Assembly: GCA_001942185.1 (NCBI GenBank)
Contig: MKJV01000101.1
Coordinates: 62,001 to 126,000, forward strand
Reading direction: 5' to 3'
Length of the DNA: 64,000 nt
Source of the DNA: Pseudonocardia sp. CNS-004
GTDB lineage: Bacteria > Actinomycetota > Actinomycetes > Mycobacteriales > Pseudonocardiaceae
Part shown: in pieces, positions 17,708 to 26,942 of the stretch
How the letters are laid out: the number at the start of each line of letters is the position of its first letter
Numbering within the stretch: position 1 is the first letter of the stretch
Position numbers and translations under genes: made by a program
The notes under the pieces: model-generated
Told to the model about the DNA's origin: nothing
What the model saw: only the letters and a program-made list of their open reading frames with translations
The model's database searches: none

Positions 17708-20566
17708 ATGATGGTGCAGTTCCGGTTGCTCGGCGACGTCGAGGCGGGTCTCGGCGGGCGCCCGATCGACACCGGCCACGCCCGGCAACGCGCCGTGCTC
17801 GCGGCGCTACTGGTCGACGTCGGCCGGCCGGTCCCCACCGAGCAGCTCATCGACCGGATCTGGGACGACCGACCTCCGTACCGGGCGCGCAACGCCCTGT
17901 CCGCCTACGTGTCGCGGCTGCGCGGGCTGCTCACCGGCGTCGACGGCGTTCGCCTCACCCGTGGGCCGGGCGGTTACCTGCTCGCGGCCGACCCGCTGAC
18001 GGTGGATCTGCACCTGTTCCGGCACCTGGTTTCCCGGGCCCGGCCGCGGAACGTCCGGCGGATGCGGCCGCCCTCTTCACGCAGGCCCTCGACCTGTGGC
18101 GGGGCGACCCCTTCCCGATGGCCGACGTGCCGTGGTTCGCGGACCTGCGCACCGCGCTCCTGGCCGAGCGGCTCGCCGCCGCGCTGGACCGCAACGACGC
18201 GGCCCTCGAGGCCGGCCGGCACGCCGAGCTCCTCGGCGAGATCACCGCACAGGCCGGCGCTCATCCCCTCGACGAGCGGTTGGCCGGGCAGCTGATGCTC
18301 GCCCAGTACCGCAGCGGGCGGCAGTCCGATGCGCTCGCCACCTACCAGCGGATCCGGCACCGCCTCGTCGAGGAGCTGGGTAGCGAACCGGGGCCGCAGC
18401 TGCGCAGGGTGCAGCAGCAGATCCTGGAGGCCGACGCCCCCCTCGTGCTCCCCGCCGCCCGCCGGGCTCGCGGCAACCTCGAGCGCCGCCCGACGCGTTT
18501 CTTCGGCCGGGGCGAGGACGTCCGCCAGGTCGTCGACGCCATGGGCGACGGCCCGCTGATCACGCTCACCGGGGTCGGTGGGGTCGGCAAGTCCCGGCTC
18601 GCCGTCGAGGCTGCGCGCCGGGCCGGGGACCGGTTCCCCGACGGGGTGTGGCTGTGCGAGCTCGCCCGGCTGTCCGACGGTGCCGCCGTGGGCCACGCCA
18701 TGGCCACCGCGCTCGGCGTGCAGCAGGAGCAGGGCCACGGCATCGAGCAGACGATCACGGGCTACCTCGACGGTCGGCGCCTCCTGCTCGTCGTGGACAA
18801 CTGCGAGCACGTCCTGGATGCCGCCGCCCGGATCGTCGACCGGATCGTCCGGCACTGCCCGTCGGTGGAGGTGCTGGCGACGAGCCGGGAACCGCTCGGG
18901 GTCGAGGGCGAGCGGGTGATCCCGGTGCACCCGCTGCCCGACGTCGACGCGGCGGCGCTGTTCGCCGACCGTGCCAGGGCGCACCGGCCGGAGTTCGCCC
19001 TCGATCACGACGGCGCGCAGGCGGTGGGCGAGATCTGTCGCAGGCTCGACGGGCTCCCCCTCGCGATCGAGCTCGCGGCGGCCCGCATCCGCGCGATGTC
19101 GGCGACGGAGCTCGCGCAGCGCCTCGACGGCTCGCGCCTGATGTACGCGACGCGCGGTGGGATGCCGCGGCACCAGAGCCTCGTCGCCGCGATCGACTGG
19201 TCGTACCGCCTGCTCTCCGAACCGGAGCGGGCACTGTTCGCCCGGCTGTCGCCCTTCGCGGGCGGGTTCGACCTCGACGCCGCCCACGGCGTCTGCGCCG
19301 ACCCCGGGAGCAGCGAGGACGACACCCTCGACCTGCTGATCGGGCTCGTCGACAAGTCGATGGTGATCGCCCACGACGCGCCGGGCCGCTCGCGCTACCT
19401 GGTCCTGGAGACGCTGCGCGCGTTCGGCCGCGAGCGGCTCGCCGAGGCGGGTCTGGTCGACCGCGTCGCACGGCGGCACGCCGGCTACTTCACCGCGCTC
19501 GCCGAGCAGGGCGCTCGCGCCGTGCAGGGGGCCGACGAACGACGCTGGGTGGACCGGGTGCTGCCCGACTACGACAACCTCCGCGCCGCGTTCGAGCGCG
19601 CCGTCGCCGACCGGGACGCCGATCTCTCCCTGCGGCTGGTCACCTCGCTTCCCGAGCTCGCCCACCTGCGGGTCGGGTACGAGTCGGCGAGCTGGGCGGA
19701 ACGGACGCTCGAGCTGGCCGACCCCGAACACCCGCTCTTCGCCGCTGCCGTCGGAGCGGCGGCCCGCGGAGCCTGGAACCGCGGCGACTTCGCCCACGCC
19801 CGGGCACTCGCCGCTCTCGCGGGAGGACGGGTGCCCGGCGCGGCACCGGCCGGGTGGCCTATCCGGCCGACGTCCTCGCCGACGTGGCCCTGTGCGAGGG
19901 ACAGGCCGGTGCGGCGCTGCGGCACTACAGCGCGAGGTGGCCCGCGCGCGCCGCGACGACGACCCGATCCGGCTGGTCTGGGCGCTGTACTACGTGGCGG
20001 TGTGCCATGCCGTCCTGCGCACCCCGGACCAGGGGCTACCCGCTGCGCAGGAGGCGGTACGGCTGGCCGAGCAGACCGCCAACCCCACCGCCCGCGCCAT
20101 GGCCCGGTACGCGCTCGGCCTGGTGCTGAAGAAGTCCGCCCCGGAGCGGGCGCTCTCGCTGTTCGACGAGTCGGGCGAGCTGGCCGCCTCCGTGCGCAAT
20201 TTCTGGTGGCACGGGCTCGCCCTGATGGAGGGCGCCGCCACCCGGGCCGTGCACGCCGACCCGGCCCGCGCATGCCGGGACTTCCTCGACGTCCTCGACC
20301 ACTGGGAACGGGTCGGGGACTGGAGCCAGCAGTGGATCGTCCTGCGCTACGTCACGCGCCTGCTGGCCCGGGTCGGCGCAACCGAGTCCGCCGTCACGCT
20401 GCACGCCGCACTCATCGCCGCGGGCCGGCCGTCCCCGCTCGATGCGGCCCGGCCGGTCGCCGAGCTCGGCGACGAGCGGTACGCCGCCGCGGTGGCCGCC
20501 GGTTCGACGCTCGCCGGACCGGCTGTGGTCACGCACGCCCGGGAAGCTCTCGCCAAGCACATCTGA
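17708..20566 (+). CDS. AfsR/SARP-type transcriptional regulator with ATPase and TPR domains (three frameshifts)
   Basis: About 953 residues. Residues 1-95: OmpR-like winged-helix (LLGDVEAGLGGRPIDTGHAR, then NALSAYVSRLRGLL). Residues 100-250: bacterial transcriptional activation domain (AHPLDERLAGQLMLAQYRSG, LGSEPGPQLRRVQQQIL). Then an NB-ARC/STAND ATPase with Walker A GVGGVGKSRLAVEAAR, Walker B LLVVDNCEHV and GLPLAIELAAARIR, and a helical TPR-like C-terminus. Missing bases lie near 18048, 19830 and 19936. Such regulators activate specialised-metabolite or export genes in response to a signal. Flanking units carry a shared promoter-like element and are candidate targets. Confidence 0.85.
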
Positions 20567-20601
20567 CCTGCGGATTTCACGAACTTCGAAGAAGTACCGA
20601 T
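20562..20601 (+). promoter_or_regulatory. Promoter-like element B (shared with 16258-16297)
   Basis: Repeats the azlC upstream element: GCGGATTTCACGAAC, 12 bases, CCGAT. It starts inside the stop codon region of the AfsR-like gene and lies 54 bp before the methyltransferase ATG. Confidence 0.55.
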
Positions 20602-20654
20602 GGGCGGGCGCGCAGCCTTCGCAGCACCAGACCCGATCCATTTGTGAGGACGAC

Positions 20655-21478
20655 ATGACCAGCACGATCGACCGCGCCGCCGACCGCGAGCTCAAGGCAG
20701 GCACCGCGCGCTGTGGGCGTCGGGCGACTACCCGGCGGTGGCCGCCGACCTCATCCCTCAGCTCGGCACCGAACTGGTGCGGGCGACCGGTGTGCGGGCG
20801 GGTGTGCGGGTGCTCGACGTCGGCGCGGGCTCGGGCAACGCGGCCATCCCGGCCGCCGCGCTCGGCGCCGACGTCACGGCGTCCGACCTGACACCGGAGC
20901 TGTTCACCGCGGGCCGGCGGATCGCCGCCGAGCGGGGCGCCGAGCTGACGTGGGCCGAGGCGGACGCCGAGGCGCTCGTCTTCCCCGAGAACTCCTTCGA
21001 CGTGGTGCTGTCCTGCGTCGGCGCCATGTTCGCGCCCCGGCACCAGGCGGTGGCCGACGAGCTGGTCCGGGTGACCCGCCCAGGCGGGACGATCGGGATG
21101 ATCAACTGGACGCCGCAGGGGCTCATCGGCAACCTCTTCAAGACGATGGGCCCCTACGCACCGCCGCCCCCACCGGGCGCGACCCCGCCGCCGCGGTGGG
21201 GCGACGAGGAGCACGTCCGCGCGCTGTTCGGCGACCGCGTCGTCGACCTCGAGATGCGGCGCCAACACGTCCGGATGGCCCAGGACACCGACCCGATCGA
21301 GTTCCGCGAGTACTGGAAGCGCAACTACGGGCCCACGATCGCCGTCTACAAGTTCAACGCCGACCGGCCGGAGCGGGTCGCCGACCTGGACCGCGACTTC
21401 CTGGACTTCCTCACCACCTGGCACGACGGCAACGGTTGGGAGGCCGAGTACCTGCTCGTCACCGCCCGGAAGCGGTGA
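20655..21478 (+). CDS. Class I SAM-dependent methyltransferase (frameshift near 20702)
   Basis: About 275 residues. ATG at 20655 follows a GAGGA site. After one missing base near 20702 it reads ALWASGDYPAVAADLIPQLG, then SAM motif I VLDVGAGSGNAAIPAAALGA, acidic TASDLTPELFTAGR, and LVFPENSFDVVLSCVGAMFA (motif II/post-I), typical of the UbiE/COQ5-like group. The C-terminal FREYWKRNYGPTIAVYKF region is common in actinobacterial members. The substrate is unknown. It stands immediately after the AfsR-like regulator behind the repeated promoter-like element and may be its target. Confidence 0.85.
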
Positions 21479-21518
21479 GCCGGAGAGATCGGTCTCATTC
21501 CCTGGGAGGACCTTCGAT

Positions 21519-21922
21519 ATGACCGGACATTGTGGTGGACTTGGAGTGATGAGCCGTCCGGTCGAGTCCCGTCGCTTCCCTCGCTGGGTGTTCGGCGAGG
21601 GCGACGAGCCGGACCCGCGCTTCACCCTCGCCAACGAGCGCACCTTCCTCGCCTGGATCCGCACGTCGCTCGCCCTGCTCGCCTGCGGTATCGCGCTCGA
21701 GGCGGTCGCCTGCCGGTGCAGCCCGGCCTGCGGTTCGCCGCGTCGGTGGTGCTGATCGTCCTCGGCCTGCTCACCCCGGTGCAGGCCTGGTTCGCCTGGA
21801 GCCGCGACGAGCGCGCCATGCGGCAGGGCCGGCCGCTGACCTCACCGTCGATGATGGTGCCCTTGGTGGTGGGCACGGCCACCACGGGTGTGCTCCTGCT
21901 GGCGGCGCTGCTGTTGCGATGA
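21519..21922 (+). CDS. DUF202 membrane protein (YidH-like; frameshift near 21712)
   Basis: About 134 residues. ATG at 21519 lies 6 bases after GGGAGGA. The family motif DPRFTLANERTFLAWIRTSL is followed by three membrane helices; one base is missing near 21712, after which it reads PGLRFAASVVLIVLGLLTPV and ends LLLAALLLR. DUF202/YidH proteins are small inner-membrane proteins of unknown role. The stop overlaps the next DUF202 gene by 4 nt, a pair common in actinobacteria. Confidence 0.8.
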
Positions 21923-22269
21923 CCGGCGGCGGGCAGATCTTCGACCCGGGACTGCAGCCGGAGCGCACCGCCCTGGCGTGGCGGCGCACCGGCCTGGCCG
22001 TGGCCGTCGGGGCGGTGGCGGGCATGCGACTGCTCGCCCCTGCGCTGGGTGTGGGAGCCGTCGTGCTCGGGCTGCTCGGACTGGCGCTGGCCGCGCTGCT
22101 CGTCGCCGGGTCGACGCGTCGGGCACGTCGCGTCGAGGTCGCCCTGCTCCAGGACGGCTGCCTCGCCTCCGGACCCGGCGGCCGACTCGTCGTGACGGTC
22201 TGCATCGCGTGCACCGCGATCGGCGTCGCCGCGCTCATCGCGGTCGTGGCCGCGTTCGCGGCCCGCTGA
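21919..22269 (+). CDS. DUF202 membrane protein
   Basis: 116 residues with the motif DPGLQPERTALAWRRTGLAV, the second type of DUF202 protein, plus three membrane helices. It starts inside the stop of the upstream DUF202 gene (ATGA). Its stop at 22267-22269 abuts the stop of the convergent gene at 22270 with no base between, so no separate terminator exists between them. Confidence 0.85.
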   Translation: MTGGGQIFDPGLQPERTALAWRRTGLAVAVGAVAGMRLLAPALGVGAVVLGLLGLALAALLVAGSTRRARRVEVALLQDGCLASGPGGRLVVTVCIACTAIGVAALIAVVAAFAAR

Positions 22270-22938
22270 CTAACCGCGCTTGGCCCGCATTCCCCGGGTG
22301 GTTGCCGGGAGCCACCACATCCAGAGAAGAACCACGAACGGCACGAGGAACACCAGCCCCCACAGCGCGTCCGAGCCGCCTTCGACCACGTTCTGGACGA
22401 CGACGAAGACCGGGAAGGCGACCAGGACAGTGAGCACGATCCGGGCCCACGCCTGCCCTGCGCCTGCGACGAACGCCAGTACCGCCAGCAGCACCACGGC
22501 CCCGAGCGTGAACCACTGGACGACGATCAGGACTTCCAGCCCGGCGATGGCCTCCGCCCCGCCCTTCAGACCCTGCCCGTCGCCCGAGTTCTCGCCGGCC
22601 ACCCGCGCGCCGAGCCTTTTGAGGCCCGCGATATTCCCTTGCAGGTGCCCGATCGACAGGATGACGAGCGGGATCAACAGGGCCATGATGCCGACGGTGG
22701 TCCATTTGGCGGCGGTCAACGACCGCGTCGACGGTGCAGGCCGAGGTGGCGGCGGACCCTGGGCGTAGGGCGCATGACCGTACTGCTGGCCGTACTGCGC
22801 GGGTCCGTGCCCGTACTGGGCCTGTGCCGGAGGAGCCGGCGGCAACTGCTGGTGCTGGCGCTGCGGCTGGTATTGCTGCGGCCGATAATGCTGAGAAATC
22901 GCCGTCCTCCGAATCCGACCAGATTTTGCCGCAATCAT
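22270..22938 (-). CDS. Pro/Gln/Tyr-rich membrane protein, unknown function
   Basis: 222 residues. A low-complexity cytoplasmic N-terminus (repeats of QYGHGPAQYGQQYGHAPY, Pro runs) precedes about four membrane helices (WTTVGIMALLIPLVILSIGH; WFTLGAVVLLAVLAFVAGAG; IVLTVLVAFPVFVVV; LWGLVFLVPFVVLLWMWWLP), ending in a basic tail. Architecture like many actinobacterial envelope proteins; no family recognised. The ATG at 22938 is a guess; a GGAGGACGGCG lies inside the open frame with no standard start after it, so the N-terminus is uncertain. Confidence 0.6.
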   Translation of the reverse strand: MIAAKSGRIRRTAISQHYRPQQYQPQRQHQQLPPAPPAQAQYGHGPAQYGQQYGHAPYAQGPPPPRPAPSTRSLTAAKWTTVGIMALLIPLVILSIGHLQGNIAGLKRLGARVAGENSGDGQGLKGGAEAIAGLEVLIVVQWFTLGAVVLLAVLAFVAGAGQAWARIVLTVLVAFPVFVVVQNVVEGGSDALWGLVFLVPFVVLLWMWWLPATTRGMRAKRG

Positions 22939-23018
22939 ACTGAAGCAGAAGCTTCGTACTGTCAGGCGAACACCTGACAGCGAATCGGCATTCGGCCCAG
23001 CGCGTAGATTTGCCACTC

Positions 23019-23579
23019 ATGGAGACCGTCCGCCGGAATCCCGTTGACGAATGCACCACCGAACCGATCGCCGTCGTGGGACAGCGGGTGAGCCCGGGCG
23101 TGCTGGCCGGCGTCAGCCTCTGGCGGCTCGTCATCGTCGCGAGCGCGCTCTACGGGTTCAGCGACGCCACCGGGTGGAGCGAGAACCTGGAAGGCCTGAG
23201 CCAACAGGCCAGCCTGCTCACCGGCGTCGTCTACCTCGGGCTGCTGGCCTATCCGGCGTTCACCGGCGGTGCCCGCCACGAACCGCTCTCGCCGTGGCTG
23301 CGCGGCGCCACCGCGGTACTGCTCCTCCTGGTCGCAGGCACGTTCTTCGGCATCATGGGCGGCGACGTCGACTACCTGCCGTTCGAGCACGTCTACACGC
23401 CGCTGCTGGTGCTCGTCGACTGGATCGCCGTCGGGCGCAACCAGCGGGAGGTCCGGTGGTGGCACCCCCTGACCTGGACCGCCTTCCCCCTCGCCTACCT
23501 GGCGTTCTTCCTCGGCGCCGGGGTCTACCGCTCCCTCTACGACTTCCTCGACCCGCGGGCGACGGGTTCGCCCTCATGA
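23019..23579 (+). CDS. Pr6Pr family membrane protein (probably frameshifted at 3' end)
   Basis: 186 residues as written, with about five to six membrane helices (LWRLVIVASALYGF, GVVYLGLLAYPAF, FEHVYTPLLVLVDWIAVG, WHPLTWTAFPLAYLAFFLGA). The order and the W-x-P, Y-x-F-LDP motifs fit the Pr6Pr (FAR-17a/AIG1-like) family. Normally a last helix follows the LDP motif, and here that helix (FALMIVALLAGVIAIGYLL) is in the next frame, so one base is probably missing near 23565. As written the stop overlaps the next ATG by 4 nt (ATGA). Function unknown. Confidence 0.75.
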   Translation: METVRRNPVDECTTEPIAVVGQRVSPGVLAGVSLWRLVIVASALYGFSDATGWSENLEGLSQQASLLTGVVYLGLLAYPAFTGGARHEPLSPWLRGATAVLLLLVAGTFFGIMGGDVDYLPFEHVYTPLLVLVDWIAVGRNQREVRWWHPLTWTAFPLAYLAFFLGAGVYRSLYDFLDPRATGSPS

Positions 23580-25156
23580 TCGTCGCGCTGCTGGCGGGCG
23601 TGATCGCGATCGGCTACCTGCTGTACGGGATCGCCAAGCTCAGGGGCGTCCTCGCGGGCGGGAACCCGCCCGCCGCCCAGCCGACGCCACCACCGCGTGT
23701 CGGCGCCGGGAAGCCCGGGCCCCCGCGCCGGCTGGTCGTCGCGGCGGTGGTGGGTGCGCTGCTGGTGGCCGGTGCCACCGGCGTCGGCCTGTTCCTGTCG
23801 CCCGGCGGTGGGGGATCCGGCTCCTCTCGTGCCGCCCAGGACTGGGCCACCGCGGTCGACGACGTCGGCGCCGCGAGTGAGCTGTGGCGGACCGTGCAGG
23901 CGTCCGCGCCGAACGCGCAGCCGGTGCGTGACCACTGGGTCACCGACACCCACCTGGTCCGCCGGTTGCCGGGCCGGGTCGCCGCCTACGACCTGGGCAC
24001 CGGCGAGGTGGCCTGGGAGGTCCCGCTGGCCGGGGAGCCGTCCGACCGCTGCCCGTCCTCCCAGCAGCAGTCCGGCAACCGGGTCGCGCTGCTGCGGATG
24101 ACCGGCGGTGACGAGGACAACTGCGGCACGATCACCGTGATCGACATCGGCGCGGGCAAAGAGGTGTACACCACCGATCTCCCACACATCGGGCGCGAGG
24201 GGGTCACCTCCACCGACGTGCCGGTGGTGATCGGCGAGTTCGTGCTGGTCGGCAGCAAGGCAGGCGGCCACCTGCTCAACATCGACACCGGCCGCCACAC
24301 GCACGTGTCGGACGACGGACGCTGCCGCGAGGACGCCTACGCGGTGTTCGGCGAGCAGGTGCTCGCCCGTGTGACCTGCCGTCAGCGGCCGGGCAGCGAC
24401 CCCGCCCTCAGCGGGCTGCGCGCATACGACAAGGAGCTCGAGGAGCAGTGGACGTGGAAGGCACCGGAGGAGGCCGCCGGCAAGCCGTTGGTGATCCGCA
24501 ACGTGCTGTCGGCCGATCCGCTCGTGGTCGAGGTCTACCGGGAGAGCAACGACACCGTCGAGACGCTGCGCGCGGACCCGGGGTCCGGTAGGTCAGTCAC
24601 CGTCCTCTCCCGGCAACGCAGCCTGCGCGACGGCAACGCCTACCTCGAGCCGTGCGACGAGCGCGGGATCGCACACTGCCAGCAGGCCATGGTCGTCGAC
24701 GACAAGCTGATCCTCACGACCGTCCCGCAGCAGATGAACCCGGACGCCCCCGGCGCATACTCCGGCATGACGAGCACCGAGTTCCGCAACGAGCTGGTCG
24801 CCCTCGATCTCGGCACCGGCCAGGAGGTGTGGCGCACCGGCGTGGTCGACGGCCGCGCGACGCACCTGGTGCCCACCACCGACGGGAGCATCGCGGCGTA
24901 CCAGTCCGCCAACCCCAACGACGTCCCCGGCCTGTTGCTGTCCGTCGACCCCGCCACCGGCGCGGTCGCCCCGTTGCTGCCCATCGGGGCGGAGTCGCAC
25001 GAGGACGAGGAGCTCACCGACCACGTTCGCAGCGGGATCTTCGGCGCCGACAACCAGCAGGCTGTGTGGACCGGCGGGCGCCTCGTCATCTTCCGGACGC
25101 TGTACTACGACTCGAACAGCGGAAAGGCGGAGATGGTGGCGTTCGGGCGTCCCTGA
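23576..25156 (+). CDS. Membrane-anchored PQQ-like beta-propeller protein (paralog 1)
   Basis: 526 residues from ATG 23576. The first about 27 residues are a membrane helix that probably belongs to the preceding Pr6Pr protein. A Pro-rich linker and a second helix (LVVAAVVGALLVAGATGVGL) follow, then an extracellular repeat domain with PQQ/propeller-type strands: VAAYDLGTGEVAWEVPLAG, ITVIDIGAGKEVYTTDLP, LVALDLGTGQEVWRTGVVDG. It contains paired cysteines (CDERGIAHC, CREDAY). It is clearly homologous along its length to the convergent gene at 25261-26814. Catalytic PQQ use is not implied; such propellers often act in assembly or sensing. Confidence 0.75.
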   Translation: MIVALLAGVIAIGYLLYGIAKLRGVLAGGNPPAAQPTPPPRVGAGKPGPPRRLVVAAVVGALLVAGATGVGLFLSPGGGGSGSSRAAQDWATAVDDVGAASELWRTVQASAPNAQPVRDHWVTDTHLVRRLPGRVAAYDLGTGEVAWEVPLAGEPSDRCPSSQQQSGNRVALLRMTGGDEDNCGTITVIDIGAGKEVYTTDLPHIGREGVTSTDVPVVIGEFVLVGSKAGGHLLNIDTGRHTHVSDDGRCREDAYAVFGEQVLARVTCRQRPGSDPALSGLRAYDKELEEQWTWKAPEEAAGKPLVIRNVLSADPLVVEVYRESNDTVETLRADPGSGRSVTVLSRQRSLRDGNAYLEPCDERGIAHCQQAMVVDDKLILTTVPQQMNPDAPGAYSGMTSTEFRNELVALDLGTGQEVWRTGVVDGRATHLVPTTDGSIAAYQSANPNDVPGLLLSVDPATGAVAPLLPIGAESHEDEELTDHVRSGIFGADNQQAVWTGGRLVIFRTLYYDSNSGKAEMVAFGRP

Positions 25157-25170
25157 CGGCCTACCACCGT

Positions 25171-25195
25171 CCCGGTGCGTCAGCGCGGGACCGGG
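25171..25195. terminator. Possible bidirectional terminator hairpin
   Basis: Between the two convergent PQQ-like genes: stem CCCGGT/ACCGGG, with an inner GCG/CGC pairing separated by a GGG bulge. No T-run, so weak evidence. Confidence 0.3.
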
Positions 25196-25260
25196 GCGCG
25201 CTCGACGATGCTGGTGATCCCGTTGTGCTCGACGGCGATGCTGCCTCCGTCACGGCGCGC

Positions 25261-26814
25261 TCATCGCGAGGGCCCGAAGACCACCATGTCCAGCCTCCCG
25301 ACGGTCTCGGCGCGATGGATCATCGCGAAGACGACGAGCTGCTGTCCGGTCCACACCGCCTGCTGGTGGTCCCCGCCGAAGCGGCGGCTCCGGACGTGCT
25401 CGACGAGCTCCTCGTCGTCCTGGGCCTCCTCGGCGATGGGCAGGAGGGGAGACAGCGCGCCGGTGGCGGGGTCGACGGCCAGGAGCAGACCGGGGATGTC
25501 GTTGGCGTTGGCCGACTGGTACGCCGCGACGCTCCCGTCGGTCGTGGCCACCAGGCTGAGCGCGCGGCCTTCGACCAGGCCGGTGCGCCACACCTCCTTG
25601 CCCGTGCCGAGGTCGATGGCGACCAGCTCGCTGCGGTACTCGGTGTCGGTCATGCCGGAGTAGGCGCTGTCGTCGTCGGGGTCGACCTGCTCGGGGGTGG
25701 TGGTGAGGATCAGTGTGCCGCCGACGACCCTGGCGTCCTCGCAGTGCGAGATGCCGCGCTCGTCGCACGGTGCGTAGTAGGCGGGCTCACGGGTGACGAA
25801 CGGCCGGGTGTAGAGGCTGACCGAGTCGCCGGTCGCCCGGTCCACGCGCAGCACATCGAGGGAATCGGTGCTCTTCCGGTACAGCTCGACCACAAGCGGC
25901 TCGGCCGACAGCACGTTCTTGATCTCCAGAGGATCACCCGACGGCTCGACGGGTGCCTTCCACGACCACGTCTCCTTCAGGTTGACGTCGTAGGCTCGCA
26001 GCCCGCTGAGCGCGAGGTCGCTACCCAGCCCCGGACGGCAACTCACTCTCGCCACCACCAGATCGCCGATGGCCGCGTACCCGTCCTCGCGGCACTGGCC
26101 CTCGTCCGCGACCGACACCCGCTTGCCCGTCTCGGCGTTGATCAGATGCCCACCTGCCGGGCTCCCGACCAGGACGAACTCCCCGATCATCACCGGTACG
26201 TCGCCGACCGTGGCGTCCTTGCGTTCGATCTGGGGCAGCTCGATGGTGAACACCTCTTTGCCGGTGCCGATGTCGAGCACGGTGACCGACCCGCACTCCA
26301 GATCGTCGTCTCCGCCCGCCCGCATCAGCGCGACCCGGTTCCGGACCTGCTGCTGGGACGAGGGGCAGTTGTCGATCTCGCGACCCGGCAGCGGGAACTC
26401 CCACGCCGCTGCACCTGTGGCCAGGTCGTAAGCGACGACCCGGCCCGACATCCGCCGCACCAGATGGGAGTCGGTCACCCAGTGGTCCTCCACACCCTGC
26501 GCCTTCGGCGCCTCACCCTGCTGCGCCCGCCACAGTTCCGAGGCAACCCCGAGCTCGTCGGCGGCAGCGGCCCAGTCCTGCGCGGCAGGTGTGCCGGACG
26601 ATCCACCGCCCCTCACCCAGAGCAGCCCGGCGACGAGGGCACCGACCAGGACCGAGGCGAGCGTCGCCATGATCACGAGCCGGGATCGGCGGCCCGGCCG
26701 ACCACCGCCGTTCGCCGCCCTCGGCGCCTGCGGTGGAGGTGCAGGTCCCAGGCCGTGCACGGGGATGGGCTGCGTGTCCCCCATCCAGATCGGGCCGTTC
26801 GGGTCCCTCTGCAT
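25261..26814 (-). CDS. Membrane-anchored PQQ-like beta-propeller protein (paralog 2)
   Basis: 517 residues from ATG 26814. A Pro-rich cytoplasmic N-terminus (QPIPVHGLGPAPPPQAPRAA), one helix (LVIMATLASVLVGALVAGLL), then an extracellular propeller-like domain with VVAYDLATGAAAWEFPLPG, VTVLDIGTGKEVFTIELP and LVAIDLGTGKEVWRTGLVEG. It shares motif order with the convergent paralog (AAQDW, DHWVTDxHLVRR, CDERGISHC). The true start may be the ATG near 26866 (MSASSPDNSPAPV) if one more base is missing. It lies downstream of, and co-oriented with, the two giant genes, so it may belong to their operon. Confidence 0.75.
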   Translation of the reverse strand: MQRDPNGPIWMGDTQPIPVHGLGPAPPPQAPRAANGGGRPGRRSRLVIMATLASVLVGALVAGLLWVRGGGSSGTPAAQDWAAAADELGVASELWRAQQGEAPKAQGVEDHWVTDSHLVRRMSGRVVAYDLATGAAAWEFPLPGREIDNCPSSQQQVRNRVALMRAGGDDDLECGSVTVLDIGTGKEVFTIELPQIERKDATVGDVPVMIGEFVLVGSPAGGHLINAETGKRVSVADEGQCREDGYAAIGDLVVARVSCRPGLGSDLALSGLRAYDVNLKETWSWKAPVEPSGDPLEIKNVLSAEPLVVELYRKSTDSLDVLRVDRATGDSVSLYTRPFVTREPAYYAPCDERGISHCEDARVVGGTLILTTTPEQVDPDDDSAYSGMTDTEYRSELVAIDLGTGKEVWRTGLVEGRALSLVATTDGSVAAYQSANANDIPGLLLAVDPATGALSPLLPIAEEAQDDEELVEHVRSRRFGGDHQQAVWTGQQLVVFAMIHRAETVGRLDMVVFGPSR

Positions 26815-26942
26815 GCCGGGGGTCACGCGACCGGCGCCGGGGAGTTGTCGGGGGAGCTGGCACTCATGACACCAGCCACGGTAAGGAGATCGAGAACCTG
26901 GCGGTGTCAGGTGAAGGCCGGACAGCAGAGCCCATACGAGCT

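Noticed and set aside
17974..19797. 607-codon minus-strand frame within the AfsR-like gene
   Set aside because: The plus strand encodes a complete NB-ARC domain with Walker motifs; the antisense frame has none.
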